A DNA stretch of 46,296 nucleotides. Source: Paenibacillus pabuli NBRC 13638 (lineage in GTDB: Bacteria > Bacillota > Bacilli > Paenibacillales > Paenibacillaceae). A program made the translations under genes and the position numbers. The notes under the pieces were generated by a model. The model searched no databases and was not told the DNA's origin. It saw nothing but the letters and a program-made list of their open reading frames with translations. The stretch spans positions 1-46,296 of the forward strand of contig NZ_BCNM01000037.1 in the NCBI RefSeq assembly GCF_001514495.1, read 5' to 3'. This document shows positions 1-9,148 of the stretch, piece by piece. Position 1 is the first letter of the stretch. Every line of letters starts with the position of its first letter.

Positions 1-3000
1 TGTACGGCGCGTCATCCGCCCTTCGCCATCCCGAATCCCTACGACATGCCCTGCGGCATCGTACTCATATTCCTGTCGCAACACCGGAGTGCGATCTGGG
101 CCATTGCCCCACACTTGACGCACCTGGCCAGCCAGCGTATAGGCATACCTCGTTTCGACGCCGTATTCCGTCACGGCTTCCTGCTCCCCATAACGGTTAA
201 AGGCATGCCGCTGAATGATCTCGCCCAGCGGATTGCGGATTTCAGTCAAGCGATTCAGCACGTCATACGTGTATTCCGTTCCTGCCCCATCGTCACGGGT
301 TGCATCGTACAGGCCCGGGGTTACTTTCTTGGCCAATTTTCCTTCGGCATTGTAGAACAGACGGGTGATGCCGCCGCGCTTACCCACATAACGGATGGGG
401 CGATTTCGAACATCGTATGCATACTGTATCCTATGCCCCAGCGTATCCGTTTCTTCCGTCACGTTGCCGCTACGGTCGTACTTCAGGTACATGGAACTGG
501 CTTTCGCTCCCGCATGCTCCCGGCGGCTGATCTGTACGATCCGATCAGTGCTATCATAGCTAATCTCCGTTTCGTACCCTTCGGGCGAACGGATGTAGGT
601 CATGTTCCCGTTACGATCATACCCATATTTGGTCTCTGCCGTGACCGTTCCCTGGCGTTCATCACGCAGGTCTTCCCCATCGAGTACGTCTAGCTGGCGC
701 AATAGCCTGCCCGCTTTGTCATATTCGTAGCGGATGTGCCGCTCCTTGCCTTCACTCAGCTTGTACCGTTCGGAAGTCCGCTGATTCAGACAATCGTATG
801 TATATCGAATGTCTGCTCCCGTGTCGTCCGTGATGCGAGTCACGCGGTGATTACGATCATAGGCGTACGTAATACCGTGATACGTCGCCGGATATCCCTC
901 CCGTGTCACGAATTCCGACGTTCGCTCTTCCTTCACCAGGTTGCCGGCAAGGTCATATTCGTAACGGGACAAACGGTACAACACGTGCCCGCCAGCCTTC
1001 GACTCACTTTCAGAGGAAATCCCTTCCTGAACAGGTTCCCGCTTTTCGATTAACCATCCTGCCGTATTGTATCCATACAGCGTGCCGAACCGTTCGGCAT
1101 CTTGGTCACCACTGTCCACCGCTTTGCCGTCCATTTCTTTGACGACCCGCCCGGCTGCATCATATGCGTAACGCCGTTCGATGTGCCCTTCTGCATTGGT
1201 CACCTGAACCAGACGATCCATGGCATCATAGTCGTACTCCGTTCCCGGTCCATCATCCGTCGTCAGATCGTATTGCTCTGGACCGATGGACTTCACGAGA
1301 TTACCGGCGGCATCATATTTAAATCGTTGAATCCCTCCATCGGGCAGTATGGTCTGAATGCGGTTGCCGCGATGATTATATACATGCTCCGTGCCTTGAC
1401 CATCATCCAATACCGGATCATATTGGTTCGGCTCCACCTCTTTCAGTACATGGTCATACATATCATAGTGGTACCTTCGGGTTTGATGAAGCGGATCGGT
1501 GATGCGAATGAGATGATCCAACGCATCGTAGCGGTACTCCGTTCCTTTACCGTTATCGATTCGTTCCACGTAATCATTCGGCTGTACCTGCTTGATCATG
1601 TTGCCCATCTTGTCGTAGAACATCAGGGTGGTATTGCCCTCTGCATCCACAATCCGGGTTCTTTTGTTCAGATCGTTGTACTCGAATTCAACTGTTCCAT
1701 ACGCCGTCGTTATGCGGGTGATCCGGGCCGCATCATCAAATGTATAACGATACTCCTGGCCCTCGGCATCCCTGACATAAGATGGTGAATCCGTATGATT
1801 GACTTCATATACGTACGTAGTCACGTGACCCAGCCCATCCTGACGGGTGAGAGTCCTTCCCTGTGCATCATAGGTATAGGCAGTCACCGCCCGACGCTCG
1901 GCATCGATCGCTTGTATCTCTTCCAGCACGCGTCCGAACTTGTCATAGGCATATGTCTTTTCCATGATGTTATTGACCGATACGGAGATGCGGTTGAGTT
2001 GTTCATCATAGACTTGGCTATGCTGTGTACCATCCGCTGCAATCTCCGTAAGCAATTGCCCATGGATGTCATATTCCCAGCGAGTAGTCCGGCCACCTGT
2101 ATCCGTATGTGCACACTTGAATTGATACGTATCATACTCGAAGGATTCCCGTGTCCCATCCTGATAGACGATATCGGTTACAAGGTAATCTGTATTATAG
2201 CGATACGTCTCCACGACATTCGTCGCATGGAAAGTAAATGTCGTTTCAGAATCAGCATCATTATAATGGATATCGGTCATTTGATCGTAAGCATCCCTTT
2301 GCCGGATTACTCTACCAGCAGCATCATAGATGTTAGTCACATAGGTATTTCCGTTCTGGTCCGTTATACTCTCAAGATAGCCTTGCTCCGTATACGTATA
2401 TTGAATGTTCCCCTGATTGGGATAGGTTACCTGCATGAGGAGGTCGCCGTCATATTCATAAATCACGGATCTGCCAATATTGTCGGTCATCCGTATTAAC
2501 AAACCATCCCGGCACTCCATCAAGACAGTCTTTCCGCCCGGTGCAATCAGACGGCTAATACCGTTATCGTTATACTCCAGTCGCGTCCGGTTCCCTGACC
2601 GATCCGCAACGCTGCTCAAACGCCCTTTCTCGTCATACTCGTACGTTATCCTGTCCGGGCCGATGAGTACATACCCCGATGCATCCTCATATTCGATCAG
2701 GCGATAGTCCTGCTTACCTCCAATCGCATTGACCCAATTGCCCTCATGAAACATAAACCTCTCGTAATGGCTATCCGGACAAATGATGTAAATCCGATTT
2801 CCCTCTCGCTTGAGGTAGGATTCATATGTAAAAATAAACCCTCGGCCCGTCAGTCCCCTGACTGGATAAAGTGAATTATAGTTCCGTACCATTTCGATCG
2901 GAGAACCAATATCGAGCACGATCATGTCTTTGGCAAAATAATGAAAGCCACCTCTCGTGACGTCCACGGGATCACCAGTCTTAACCATGGTAGCAAGGCT

Positions 3001-5346
3001 GGCAACCGACACTTTCTTTAACGTATCCCATGTCAGGGAATGGTTGACGTTCCCGTTTCGCCATAAATCCTCCGCCATGGCTCCCCCCATGCCGCCTGCT
3101 ACGGAGGAAACATAATCGGTTAGTCTGTTTTTGCCTGTAAAAGAGAAAAGCCCCCCCACTACATTAGCCGCCAAATTCGACGTGAGGCTTGTGCTTCCCG
3201 TGTTCATCATGTCCTGCGTCATGCCGCTGATTGTACCGCCTGCTACCGCTCGGCCATAGATATTGGCAAAATTGCTAAACCCGGTACCGCATTTAATACC
3301 AGTCATGAATTTCCCCATCATGGCACCACTCAAAAATCCGTTCTGGAAGCTCTTCATATAGTGGCCGATTAACGTCTCTCCTGGTTGTAACGCAGGATCG
3401 AAGATTGCAGTGATCGCAACGTTCACTCCTCCACCAATGGATGGAAGAATTAGCGCTGAAGCTCCGCCACCAGTCAATACGGAGAGTCCCCCAACAGAGA
3501 CAATGACCGATCCATATTTGACCATATCGTATAGTTCGGCATTGCCACCCAACACCGTATCCCGCATAAAATTGTGCGACTGAGACAAGTCGCCTACCCT
3601 GGCCTTGGCTATATCCTGGCTGCCTTCTGCCATCTCGCTGGCTGCCACCACCATTGTGGTGGTACCCGCAACCAAAGTTGCTCCCGCGGCAATAACCAGA
3701 GGTGTTGCTGCCCCACCCGTAAGAACGACCGCCGCAACGCCTACGGCAGCTGCGCCGATCAGCATGGCGATTTTGCCAAAGCCGATTTTGCTTTTGCCCG
3801 CCTCCATTTTGTCAACCAGTGCCTGTCGATATGCAAGAGCATTTCCGTTGATCTCTTTCATCAAATTTTCATCTTGCGCAAGGAGCTCAGAATCGTCAAA
3901 CGGATCTGCCGGCGGCTTGCCTGGAGTCCCTTCATAATATATGGTAGCTGCCTGTATATCCGTAAGATCAGCGATGTAAATATATTGATCCAGATTGATG
4001 CCTTCCATTGGGCTTCTCGAGATGGCCACCATCTCGCCTGCAGTCATTTCAATTTGTTTCGGAGCAGGCATGTCCCCTTTAACGTCGATCAGGAAATCTT
4101 CTATAGCAGCAATGGATATATCCGTATTCGCCAAAATTTCGATCGAACCGTCTCCGGCCAGTTTCAATTTGACGGTTTCTGCTGCATCTGCGGCAAATAC
4201 GATATCTTCGCCCGTCAGCTTCATCTCCTGATCCGAATTGTTCGTTAATGACTTGATGGCAGGATTGGACGACTTTTGGCTGTATTTGCTCTGCTCGACT
4301 CCTCGGCGGACCGAACTCGTCGCGATAGCGCTTTTCTCGGATGGGCTGGGAAAATGTAACTTCACTGGCGATCCCGGCTTGGGCATCATGTACGCACTCT
4401 GGTTATCCATACCTGTCGAGAATGGGAACCAACAGGCGTTATCCGTTTCGGCTTCCTTATCAATATCCAGATGCAATTGGACCTTATTGCGGGATATTTT
4501 CGTGATCTTACCTTCAAGCGATAAACCTTGTATGCCATATGGCAGGATTTTGGTCAATTTGGCCTCGGCTTCGGATAGTAGCGTGTAGGTATGAATTAGT
4601 TCACCGTGGGCCACCGTCGATTCAATCTCATAAACGACAAAAGGCCGTCGCTGAATCTCCATTTGGTTTCCAAGCCGGTACACCTGCCTGCTCTGAATAT
4701 GATAGCGAATCTCCTGTGTTTCCCGATGTGGAACAAAACGGGACTGCATCGTATACGCCTCAAAGGCCAGCTCGTTCTTCGCCATTTCTTGCGGGATCCC
4801 AAGGGCTATGGCAGGCGCATCATCAACTATGGGCACGATTACCGTACCCAAGCGGGAAGCAAGGCGAAGAATGAACTCCCAGTCTGTTTCCTGATATTGC
4901 AGCAACATTTGCCCCGTTACCGTAGCCGGTAATGCATTGATTAAGGAGGCACCTGCATATGGATCAATCACCTTATGGATGACCTCGGAGTAAGTCTTTT
5001 GCTGATTTTGATACGAACGCTTCCTCCATTCAATATCCAGCATGTACGTATGTGATACTGCCACCAATTCCAAATAAAAAATGCCTTGAACATGCTCGAC
5101 CACCGCCTGTTGAACCATTCCGGCAAACAGGCACGTTTTCTTTTCCCGACCATCTTCAGATGCTATGTATGCCTTCACTTTGTCGTCTGTAGTAAGCTCA
5201 TGAGCACTGTCGCTTCCCTTCTCATGTAGGACAGCCCTGATCCGCAAGTAAGAATGTTCATTCATTCGATGCATGATCTGTATACCTTCAATTCTGACCA
5301 AGTTACAAGGTATTTCAATAATCATACCTGCATGAACCATTTCCAC
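1..5346 (-). CDS. VgrG-like spike fused to Rhs/YD-repeat polymorphic toxin (C-terminus beyond window)
   Basis: One uninterrupted frame of 1782 codons runs off the left edge, so the toxin tip and any immunity gene are not visible. I place the start at the GTG at 5344-5346, ten bases after AGGAGG (5357-5362); an in-frame stop lies just upstream. Residues 1-265 resemble late-control-D/VgrG proteins, with the signature LLQYQETDWEF, and about 272-345 form a gp5-like OB domain (GKITKISRNKVQLHL). Two long Gly/Ala/Val-rich hydrophobic stretches follow at about 523-572 and 610-648. A GDPVDVTRGGF motif near 789 matches the start of Rhs cores, and YD repeats (such as YEYDAAGHV and TTRWEYDIHG) fill about 870 to the edge. 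Rhs shells enclose a C-terminal toxin; here the spike that would deliver it is in the same polypeptide. Last of the visible leftward genes, 40 bases after the PAAR-like gene. The fusion is certain from the frame; delivery is inferred. Confidence 0.9.
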   Translation of the reverse strand, partial: MEMVHAGMIIEIPCNLVRIEGIQIMHRMNEHSYLRIRAVLHEKGSDSAHELTTDDKVKAYIASEDGREKKTCLFAGMVQQAVVEHVQGIFYLELVAVSHTYMLDIEWRKRSYQNQQKTYSEVIHKVIDPYAGASLINALPATVTGQMLLQYQETDWEFILRLASRLGTVIVPIVDDAPAIALGIPQEMAKNELAFEAYTMQSRFVPHRETQEIRYHIQSRQVYRLGNQMEIQRRPFVVYEIESTVAHGELIHTYTLLSEAEAKLTKILPYGIQGLSLEGKITKISRNKVQLHLDIDKEAETDNACWFPFSTGMDNQSAYMMPKPGSPVKLHFPSPSEKSAIATSSVRRGVEQSKYSQKSSNPAIKSLTNNSDQEMKLTGEDIVFAADAAETVKLKLAGDGSIEILANTDISIAAIEDFLIDVKGDMPAPKQIEMTAGEMVAISRSPMEGINLDQYIYIADLTDIQAATIYYEGTPGKPPADPFDDSELLAQDENLMKEINGNALAYRQALVDKMEAGKSKIGFGKIAMLIGAAAVGVAAVVLTGGAATPLVIAAGATLVAGTTTMVVAASEMAEGSQDIAKARVGDLSQSHNFMRDTVLGGNAELYDMVKYGSVIVSVGGLSVLTGGGASALILPSIGGGVNVAITAIFDPALQPGETLIGHYMKSFQNGFLSGAMMGKFMTGIKCGTGFSNFANIYGRAVAGGTISGMTQDMMNTGSTSLTSNLAANVVGGLFSFTGKNRLTDYVSSVAGGMGGAMAEDLWRNGNVNHSLTWDTLKKVSVASLATMVKTGDPVDVTRGGFHYFAKDMIVLDIGSPIEMVRNYNSLYPVRGLTGRGFIFTYESYLKREGNRIYIICPDSHYERFMFHEGNWVNAIGGKQDYRLIEYEDASGYVLIGPDRITYEYDEKGRLSSVADRSGNRTRLEYNDNGISRLIAPGGKTVLMECRDGLLIRMTDNIGRSVIYEYDGDLLMQVTYPNQGNIQYTYTEQGYLESITDQNGNTYVTNIYDAAGRVIRQRDAYDQMTDIHYNDADSETTFTFHATNVVETYRYNTDYLVTDIVYQDGTRESFEYDTYQFKCAHTDTGGRTTRWEYDIHGQLLTEIAADGTQHSQVYDEQLNRISVSVNNIMEKTYAYDKFGRVLEEIQAIDAERRAVTAYTYDAQGRTLTRQDGLGHVTTYVYEVNHTDSPSYVRDAEGQEYRYTFDDAARITRITTAYGTVEFEYNDLNKRTRIVDAEGNTTLMFYDKMGNMIKQVQPNDYVERIDNGKGTEYRYDALDHLIRITDPLHQTRRYHYDMYDHVLKEVEPNQYDPVLDDGQGTEHVYNHRGNRIQTILPDGGIQRFKYDAAGNLVKSIGPEQYDLTTDDGPGTEYDYDAMDRLVQVTNAEGHIERRYAYDAAGRVVKEMDGKAVDSGDQDAERFGTLYGYNTAGWLIEKREPVQEGISSESESKAGGHVLYRLSRYEYDLAGNLVKEERTSEFVTREGYPATYHGITYAYDRNHRVTRITDDTGADIRYTYDCLNQRTSERYKLSEGKERHIRYEYDKAGRLLRQLDVLDGEDLRDERQGTVTAETKYGYDRNGNMTYIRSPEGYETEISYDSTDRIVQISRREHAGAKASSMYLKYDRSGNVTEETDTLGHRIQYAYDVRNRPIRYVGKRGGITRLFYNAEGKLAKKVTPGLYDATRDDGAGTEYTYDVLNRLTEIRNPLGEIIQRHAFNRYGEQEAVTEYGVETRYAYTLAGQVRQVWGNGPDRTPVLRQEYEYDAAGHVVGIRDGEGRMTRRT

Positions 5347-5386
5347 AATTATTTCTCCTCCTTCCTATGACCATCACGGAATCCGA

Positions 5387-5863
5387 CTACTCTCTCTGAC
5401 CGTTATGAACTATCGTGATATCCCCACGCCCGCAAATACAAAAGTTTTTGCAGGTGTTAAGCAAGGCATCTCCAGTACTCACCTTGACGTCATCTTTGCC
5501 GTCCAACCACGGAGCAATAACTTGAGGCGTACACATGGCCACACACTCAGGTGGCGGCAGTTCTTCCAACGGAATATCCTCTTCTTTAGTAAAAAGGGAA
5601 TTAAACCAACCAATATCCTGCTTAGGAGGTGGGACCGCATCTACGATTGCTTTCATCTCAGCCTGTACTGCCGGATTGCTAAGGCTTATACACAAGCCAA
5701 ACGGTCGGATATTTGTCATCGAAAGGAAATCATTCACGTTTAATTGCGGTTGCTCATGAATGTAATCACCGTGACTGGCAGGGATCACCAATCTCGCCGG
5801 TCGTGTCCCGAATGTGCATTGGGCATATGCCCCATGTACCACATAGCTTTTGTCATCACTCAT
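5387..5863 (-). CDS. DUF4280 PAAR-like spike-tip protein
   Basis: This 158-residue protein matches the DUF4280 PAAR-like family. It opens with YVVHGAYAQCTFGTRPARL and contains IRPFGLCISLSNP. The Cys-rich half reads ECVAMCTPQVIAPWL and ends with a CICGRGDITI segment. DUF4280 proteins are thought to cap VgrG spikes and occur next to Rhs or other polymorphic toxins. The start is the ATG at 5861-5863, whose bases overlap the stop of the upstream Imm11-type gene (ATGA), with AGGAGG ten bases before it; a longer frame to 5911 would sit inside that gene. The VgrG-Rhs gene follows after 40 bases, which suggests that it tips one or both of the VgrG-like proteins. Family assignment is firm; the tip role is inferred from the family and position. 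Confidence 0.85.
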   Translation of the reverse strand: MSDDKSYVVHGAYAQCTFGTRPARLVIPASHGDYIHEQPQLNVNDFLSMTNIRPFGLCISLSNPAVQAEMKAIVDAVPPPKQDIGWFNSLFTKEEDIPLEELPPPECVAMCTPQVIAPWLDGKDDVKVSTGDALLNTCKNFCICGRGDITIVHNGQRE

Positions 5864-6396
5864 ATTTCCTCTTCCTCCTTCGACTCCAGCGGTTCGAGCG
5901 ATATCCCCCACAAATCTCGCCGCAGTATGCTTTCAGCAATGTCCAAATTAATGACCAGCCGCTGATCGTCAATGCCTGCAATGCGAAACACAGCATGACC
6001 TTTGGCCATCTTCCGGTCAATGATTATTCGGCTTGGCCTCCCCCAAGGATCATATTCCGTTAGATCAGACAGACATTCCAACCGATCTACCAGCAGCAAC
6101 CAATAGGTTTGTTGCATTTCTTCCGCAGGATGGGCAAGTACCACACATTTGAAGAGAGCATCGTCATCGTACATTTCAATGACCTTTTTTAAAGGATCGG
6201 ACATCAGAACAACCGGACGGTCAATCAAATCCGGAATAATCCTGTCCTTTCCTTCGACATACACAACGGTGAAATCTTTGATCTCCTGTGCGCGGTCTTT
6301 CGAAACCTCCAACGTTCTAAAGGCAGATCTTAAACCATCAAACATGATCATATGTTCATCAAGGAGCCGATCCTGCGTCATGATAAAATAATCCAT
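5860..6396 (-). CDS. Imm11/DUF1629-family protein
   Basis: A 178-residue protein with the hallmarks of the Imm11 (DUF1629) family: an N-terminal YFIM, a middle IDRPVVLMSDPLKKVIEMY segment, and the terminal LVINLDIAESILRRDLWGI block typical of these proteins. The family was named as immunity to polymorphic toxins, but members also sit inside injection loci as accessory proteins. Here it lies between a pentapeptide-repeat gene and the PAAR-like gene, upstream of the toxin rather than after it, which fits an adaptor or loading role better than classical immunity. The ATG start at 6396 has a GGGAGGGGG ribosome site, and its stop overlaps the DUF4280 start by four bases. Family call is good; function is open. 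Confidence 0.75.
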   Translation of the reverse strand: MDYFIMTQDRLLDEHMIMFDGLRSAFRTLEVSKDRAQEIKDFTVVYVEGKDRIIPDLIDRPVVLMSDPLKKVIEMYDDDALFKCVVLAHPAEEMQQTYWLLLVDRLECLSDLTEYDPWGRPSRIIIDRKMAKGHAVFRIAGIDDQRLVINLDIAESILRRDLWGISLEPLESKEEEEI

Positions 6397-6440
6397 TTAT
6401 ATCCCCCTCCCGCATTATGGTATCCATCCGCCGTTTTCGT

Positions 6441-7574
6441 TTAGGAGTAAATTTTCAATCCTTCGCGCTGTTCTGAACTCAATTTTATTATTTTAAGATC
6501 CTTTTCAAGAAAATGAGCCCCATCTAGGCGACACTGCACAAAGTTTGTTCCTTCGAAAACAGCCCCTCTGAAGTCGGCTCCTCTCAGATCAGCATTCACG
6601 AATACGGCATTGGTCAGATCCGCTCCTTCAAACCGTGTGGGGCTGAACGCCGGAATATGAAATTCTTCACAGGTTGGTGTGACATAACTTGCCTGAACTT
6701 CCTCGAACTGTGCCCCGGATAGGTCAGCCCCACCGAAATCCGCCCCATGAATGAGGCTATGCCCAAAATTGGCGTGGGACAGTTTCGCATTTCGAAAATC
6801 GGCTCCAATCAGTGGGCAACCGACGAGTAAACTGCCGATCAAATTCGTATGAGTAAAGTAGGCATAACAGAGATTCACTAACTTGAAGTACATATCGCTC
6901 AAATCGATATTTCTAAAGTTGCCATGCACATACTCATCCAGCTCGTTAGGAATAAGTTTTTGCCTAATATCTTCCGTATCGGGAACGCAAGCATCGCATT
7001 TATATATCAATTCATTGAAATCCTTGTGTTCACCTGACCGGATATACACTTCTTCTTCCTTATCCAACTGCAGGAATGTCTCTTGCTCTACAGCAACCTT
7101 CATGACTTGCCTGAACAGATTGGTAATATAGTGCATGTAGAGCGAAGTTTCCTGTCTCATCAGAAGGAGCAAGTCTGCGTCCAGTATTTTGCCGATGTAT
7201 TTTTTGCTCTCCTGCAAAGTCAACTCATTGAATTTCATTAAGTATCTGAACGCCCAACTTGCATCATATTCGATGAAGCACTCCAATGGATCGGCATAGA
7301 GCGCTTGGTCATACCAGTAGATCCTGCACCGAAAATCCTGCCTAATAATGCGATTTCTGAAAAATGTGATATGAATGTGTCCGATCTTTCCTTTACGTCC
7401 CAACCTTTGCATTTCCAATGCTTTGGAGCAACCCTCTGTAAACATGTGCAAAGCATGCTTGTGCAACTCCTCCAGATGTACTTCCAAGCTCTGATGCAAA
7501 TCGCCAATACAATTTGCTCTGAATGGCGGAACCCATTGCTGGCGAAGTTCATTCAAAGCTTCCGTCCGTTTCAT
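6441..7574 (-). CDS. Pentapeptide-repeat protein of the injection cluster
   Basis: A protein of 377 residues with two parts. The first ~220 residues are a helical region without a recognisable domain, containing MRQETSLYMHYI and a run of acidic and aromatic residues. The last ~150 residues carry pentapeptide repeats of the A(D/N)LXX type (IGADFRNAKLSHANF, GADFGGADLSGAQF, GADLTNAVFVNADLRGADF), which fold into a right-handed quadrilateral beta-helix. I chose the ATG at 7572-7574, preceded by AAGGAGG at 11 bases; a longer frame to 7619 has no ribosome site. It starts 47 bases after the VgrG-like gene, so it may act as spike adaptor or cargo-binding protein, but that is inference from position. 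Repeat assignment is secure. Confidence 0.8.
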   Translation of the reverse strand: MKRTEALNELRQQWVPPFRANCIGDLHQSLEVHLEELHKHALHMFTEGCSKALEMQRLGRKGKIGHIHITFFRNRIIRQDFRCRIYWYDQALYADPLECFIEYDASWAFRYLMKFNELTLQESKKYIGKILDADLLLLMRQETSLYMHYITNLFRQVMKVAVEQETFLQLDKEEEVYIRSGEHKDFNELIYKCDACVPDTEDIRQKLIPNELDEYVHGNFRNIDLSDMYFKLVNLCYAYFTHTNLIGSLLVGCPLIGADFRNAKLSHANFGHSLIHGADFGGADLSGAQFEEVQASYVTPTCEEFHIPAFSPTRFEGADLTNAVFVNADLRGADFRGAVFEGTNFVQCRLDGAHFLEKDLKIIKLSSEQREGLKIYS

Positions 7575-7621
7575 GACATCCAACACCTCCTTGCCAACAA
7601 TAAAGATGGTCAATTTCAAGC

Positions 7622-9148
7622 CTAGCTATTGGTGAACACCTCTGTGCCAGCCATTGTTGCGTTACCCGACTCATCCAGCGTGATTTTACCGCCTTTGTCG
7701 CTACTAATTACAATTTGGTCCTGGGCCGTCAAAAGCAGTGTCTTTTCAGCACGAATACGAACGTTTTCCTGTGAATGAAGAGAGACTTCCTTTTGTCCCA
7801 TAATGGTTACTGCACCGTTAGCCTCCAACATAATAATGGATTGACCGTTGTTAGCAGATATTTGAACATTATCTGGCGTGAGCTTAACTTCCATTCCTGC
7901 AGGATTGCGGAAATAACGTACGTTCGGATCGGACATGCGATCACCGGAGGAAGAAGCACTTGATCCGCCACTGCTTCCAGCGGCAAGCATCGCCCCGCCC
8001 TGGTTCCCGGTGCCTACAGCAACCGGCTGAGACAGTGCCGTTTCCTCCGAATAGGTATTAACAGAGCTGATGGCATAAGCTTCGGTTTCTCGGGAGCTCG
8101 GAAAATGCACCCGTACACTATCCCCCTTCTCTGGCATGCAGTACCATCCACTACCATCTTCTGAAGCGTAAGAAGTAGCATACGGGAAAGAATAGGCCGT
8201 ACTCTCTTGACCTTGTTCATCAATCTCCAAATGTACTTTGACAGTGTCACGTTGAATGGCAAGAACACGTCCTCCAATGGAAGCGCCGCGCATACTGTCA
8301 TTGTAGAGAGCAGCTTTATTCATACCTTTGCGGCTCGTTATTGTATAACGGTGCACAAGGAGACCTTTTTCCATGCTAGATGTACATCTTTGAATGCAAT
8401 AAGGGCGCCCCTTGAACCGGATCACATCACCCAGATTCAAGACGCGATGCGTTGTCACTTCATAATGCACAAAATCGGATTCATGGACGGGGGACTGGCT
8501 GTTTCGGGATTGATACAGGTAGGAGGATAGATCTTTTCTGACGACATAGTTATAATTCTCTAGATGCTCATCCGTGTCATCGTCGGGCACACCGAAGTAA
8601 ATCTTCACGCTGTCCAGATGTGCTGCCGGTAATAGAACCGTATTCATACGGGCAGCCATCCGCTTCAGGAAAGTCCAGTCTGTTTCATAATATTGAAGAA
8701 CAAACTTGCCGATGCTATCATCACGTCCGACGGCGTATATGACATCATATCCTTTATGGGCTTTTCCGACTTCTTTAGCCAACGCATTATAATTAAGTGA
8801 AGGATTCTGAAATGAACGAGTATTGCGTTTGAGATCCAGCATGTACGAATACGTATGGGCTTCTGCTTGTAAATAGTAAACATCCTGTACCTTGCGCATT
8901 TCCAACATGGTGATCAATCCACAGAACAACTTTTTGCTGTTACCATTTGACATGACCTGCAACACATTTACCGGAGTAAGAGATTGCACTGACTGCATAT
9001 ACTCATCATGTTGCTCTTTAGTGATCGTTCCGGATAGCGATATCTTGCCATGCTCGTTCACCATTTGTTCGATCGAGAACTGTTCCAACCTCATCTGATC
9101 AAACGGAGTAATTTTTATATTTTCGTAAGTCAATGCTTCTGAGCTCAT
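7622..9148 (-). CDS. VgrG-like spike protein (phage late control D family)
   Basis: A protein of 508 residues resembling VgrG/gp27-gp5 spikes. Residues 1-260 are the gp27-like part with the late-control-D signature LQYYETDWTFLKRMAARM. About 288-365 form the OB domain (IGGRVLAIQRDTVKVHLEI, then YCMPEKGDSVRVHFPSSRE). A Gly/Ser-rich linker (AAGSSGGSSASSSG) leads to about 90 residues of short beta-strand repeats (VQISANNGQSIIMLEANG, then VSLHSQENVRIRAEKTLLL) like the gp5 needle helix. The ATG at 9146-9148 overlaps the stop of the upstream gene (ATGA) and follows GGAGGT; an extension to 9208 lacks support. It is paralogous to the N-terminal third of the VgrG-Rhs fusion. Known members trimerise on the tube tip and puncture the target. 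Confidence 0.88.
   Translation of the reverse strand: MSSEALTYENIKITPFDQMRLEQFSIEQMVNEHGKISLSGTITKEQHDEYMQSVQSLTPVNVLQVMSNGNSKKLFCGLITMLEMRKVQDVYYLQAEAHTYSYMLDLKRNTRSFQNPSLNYNALAKEVGKAHKGYDVIYAVGRDDSIGKFVLQYYETDWTFLKRMAARMNTVLLPAAHLDSVKIYFGVPDDDTDEHLENYNYVVRKDLSSYLYQSRNSQSPVHESDFVHYEVTTHRVLNLGDVIRFKGRPYCIQRCTSSMEKGLLVHRYTITSRKGMNKAALYNDSMRGASIGGRVLAIQRDTVKVHLEIDEQGQESTAYSFPYATSYASEDGSGWYCMPEKGDSVRVHFPSSRETEAYAISSVNTYSEETALSQPVAVGTGNQGGAMLAAGSSGGSSASSSGDRMSDPNVRYFRNPAGMEVKLTPDNVQISANNGQSIIMLEANGAVTIMGQKEVSLHSQENVRIRAEKTLLLTAQDQIVISSDKGGKITLDESGNATMAGTEVFTNS

Noticed and set aside
1..2700. Short periodic repeats that could suggest a CRISPR or tandem array
   Set aside because: The period comes from degenerate YD repeats in coding sequence; repeats are not identical and no spacers exist.
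46..2707. Several long open frames on the rightward strand over the Rhs region
   Set aside because: They are mirror frames of YD repeats. The leftward frame is continuous and has the expected Rhs motifs; the mirror frames lack ribosome sites and familiar domains.
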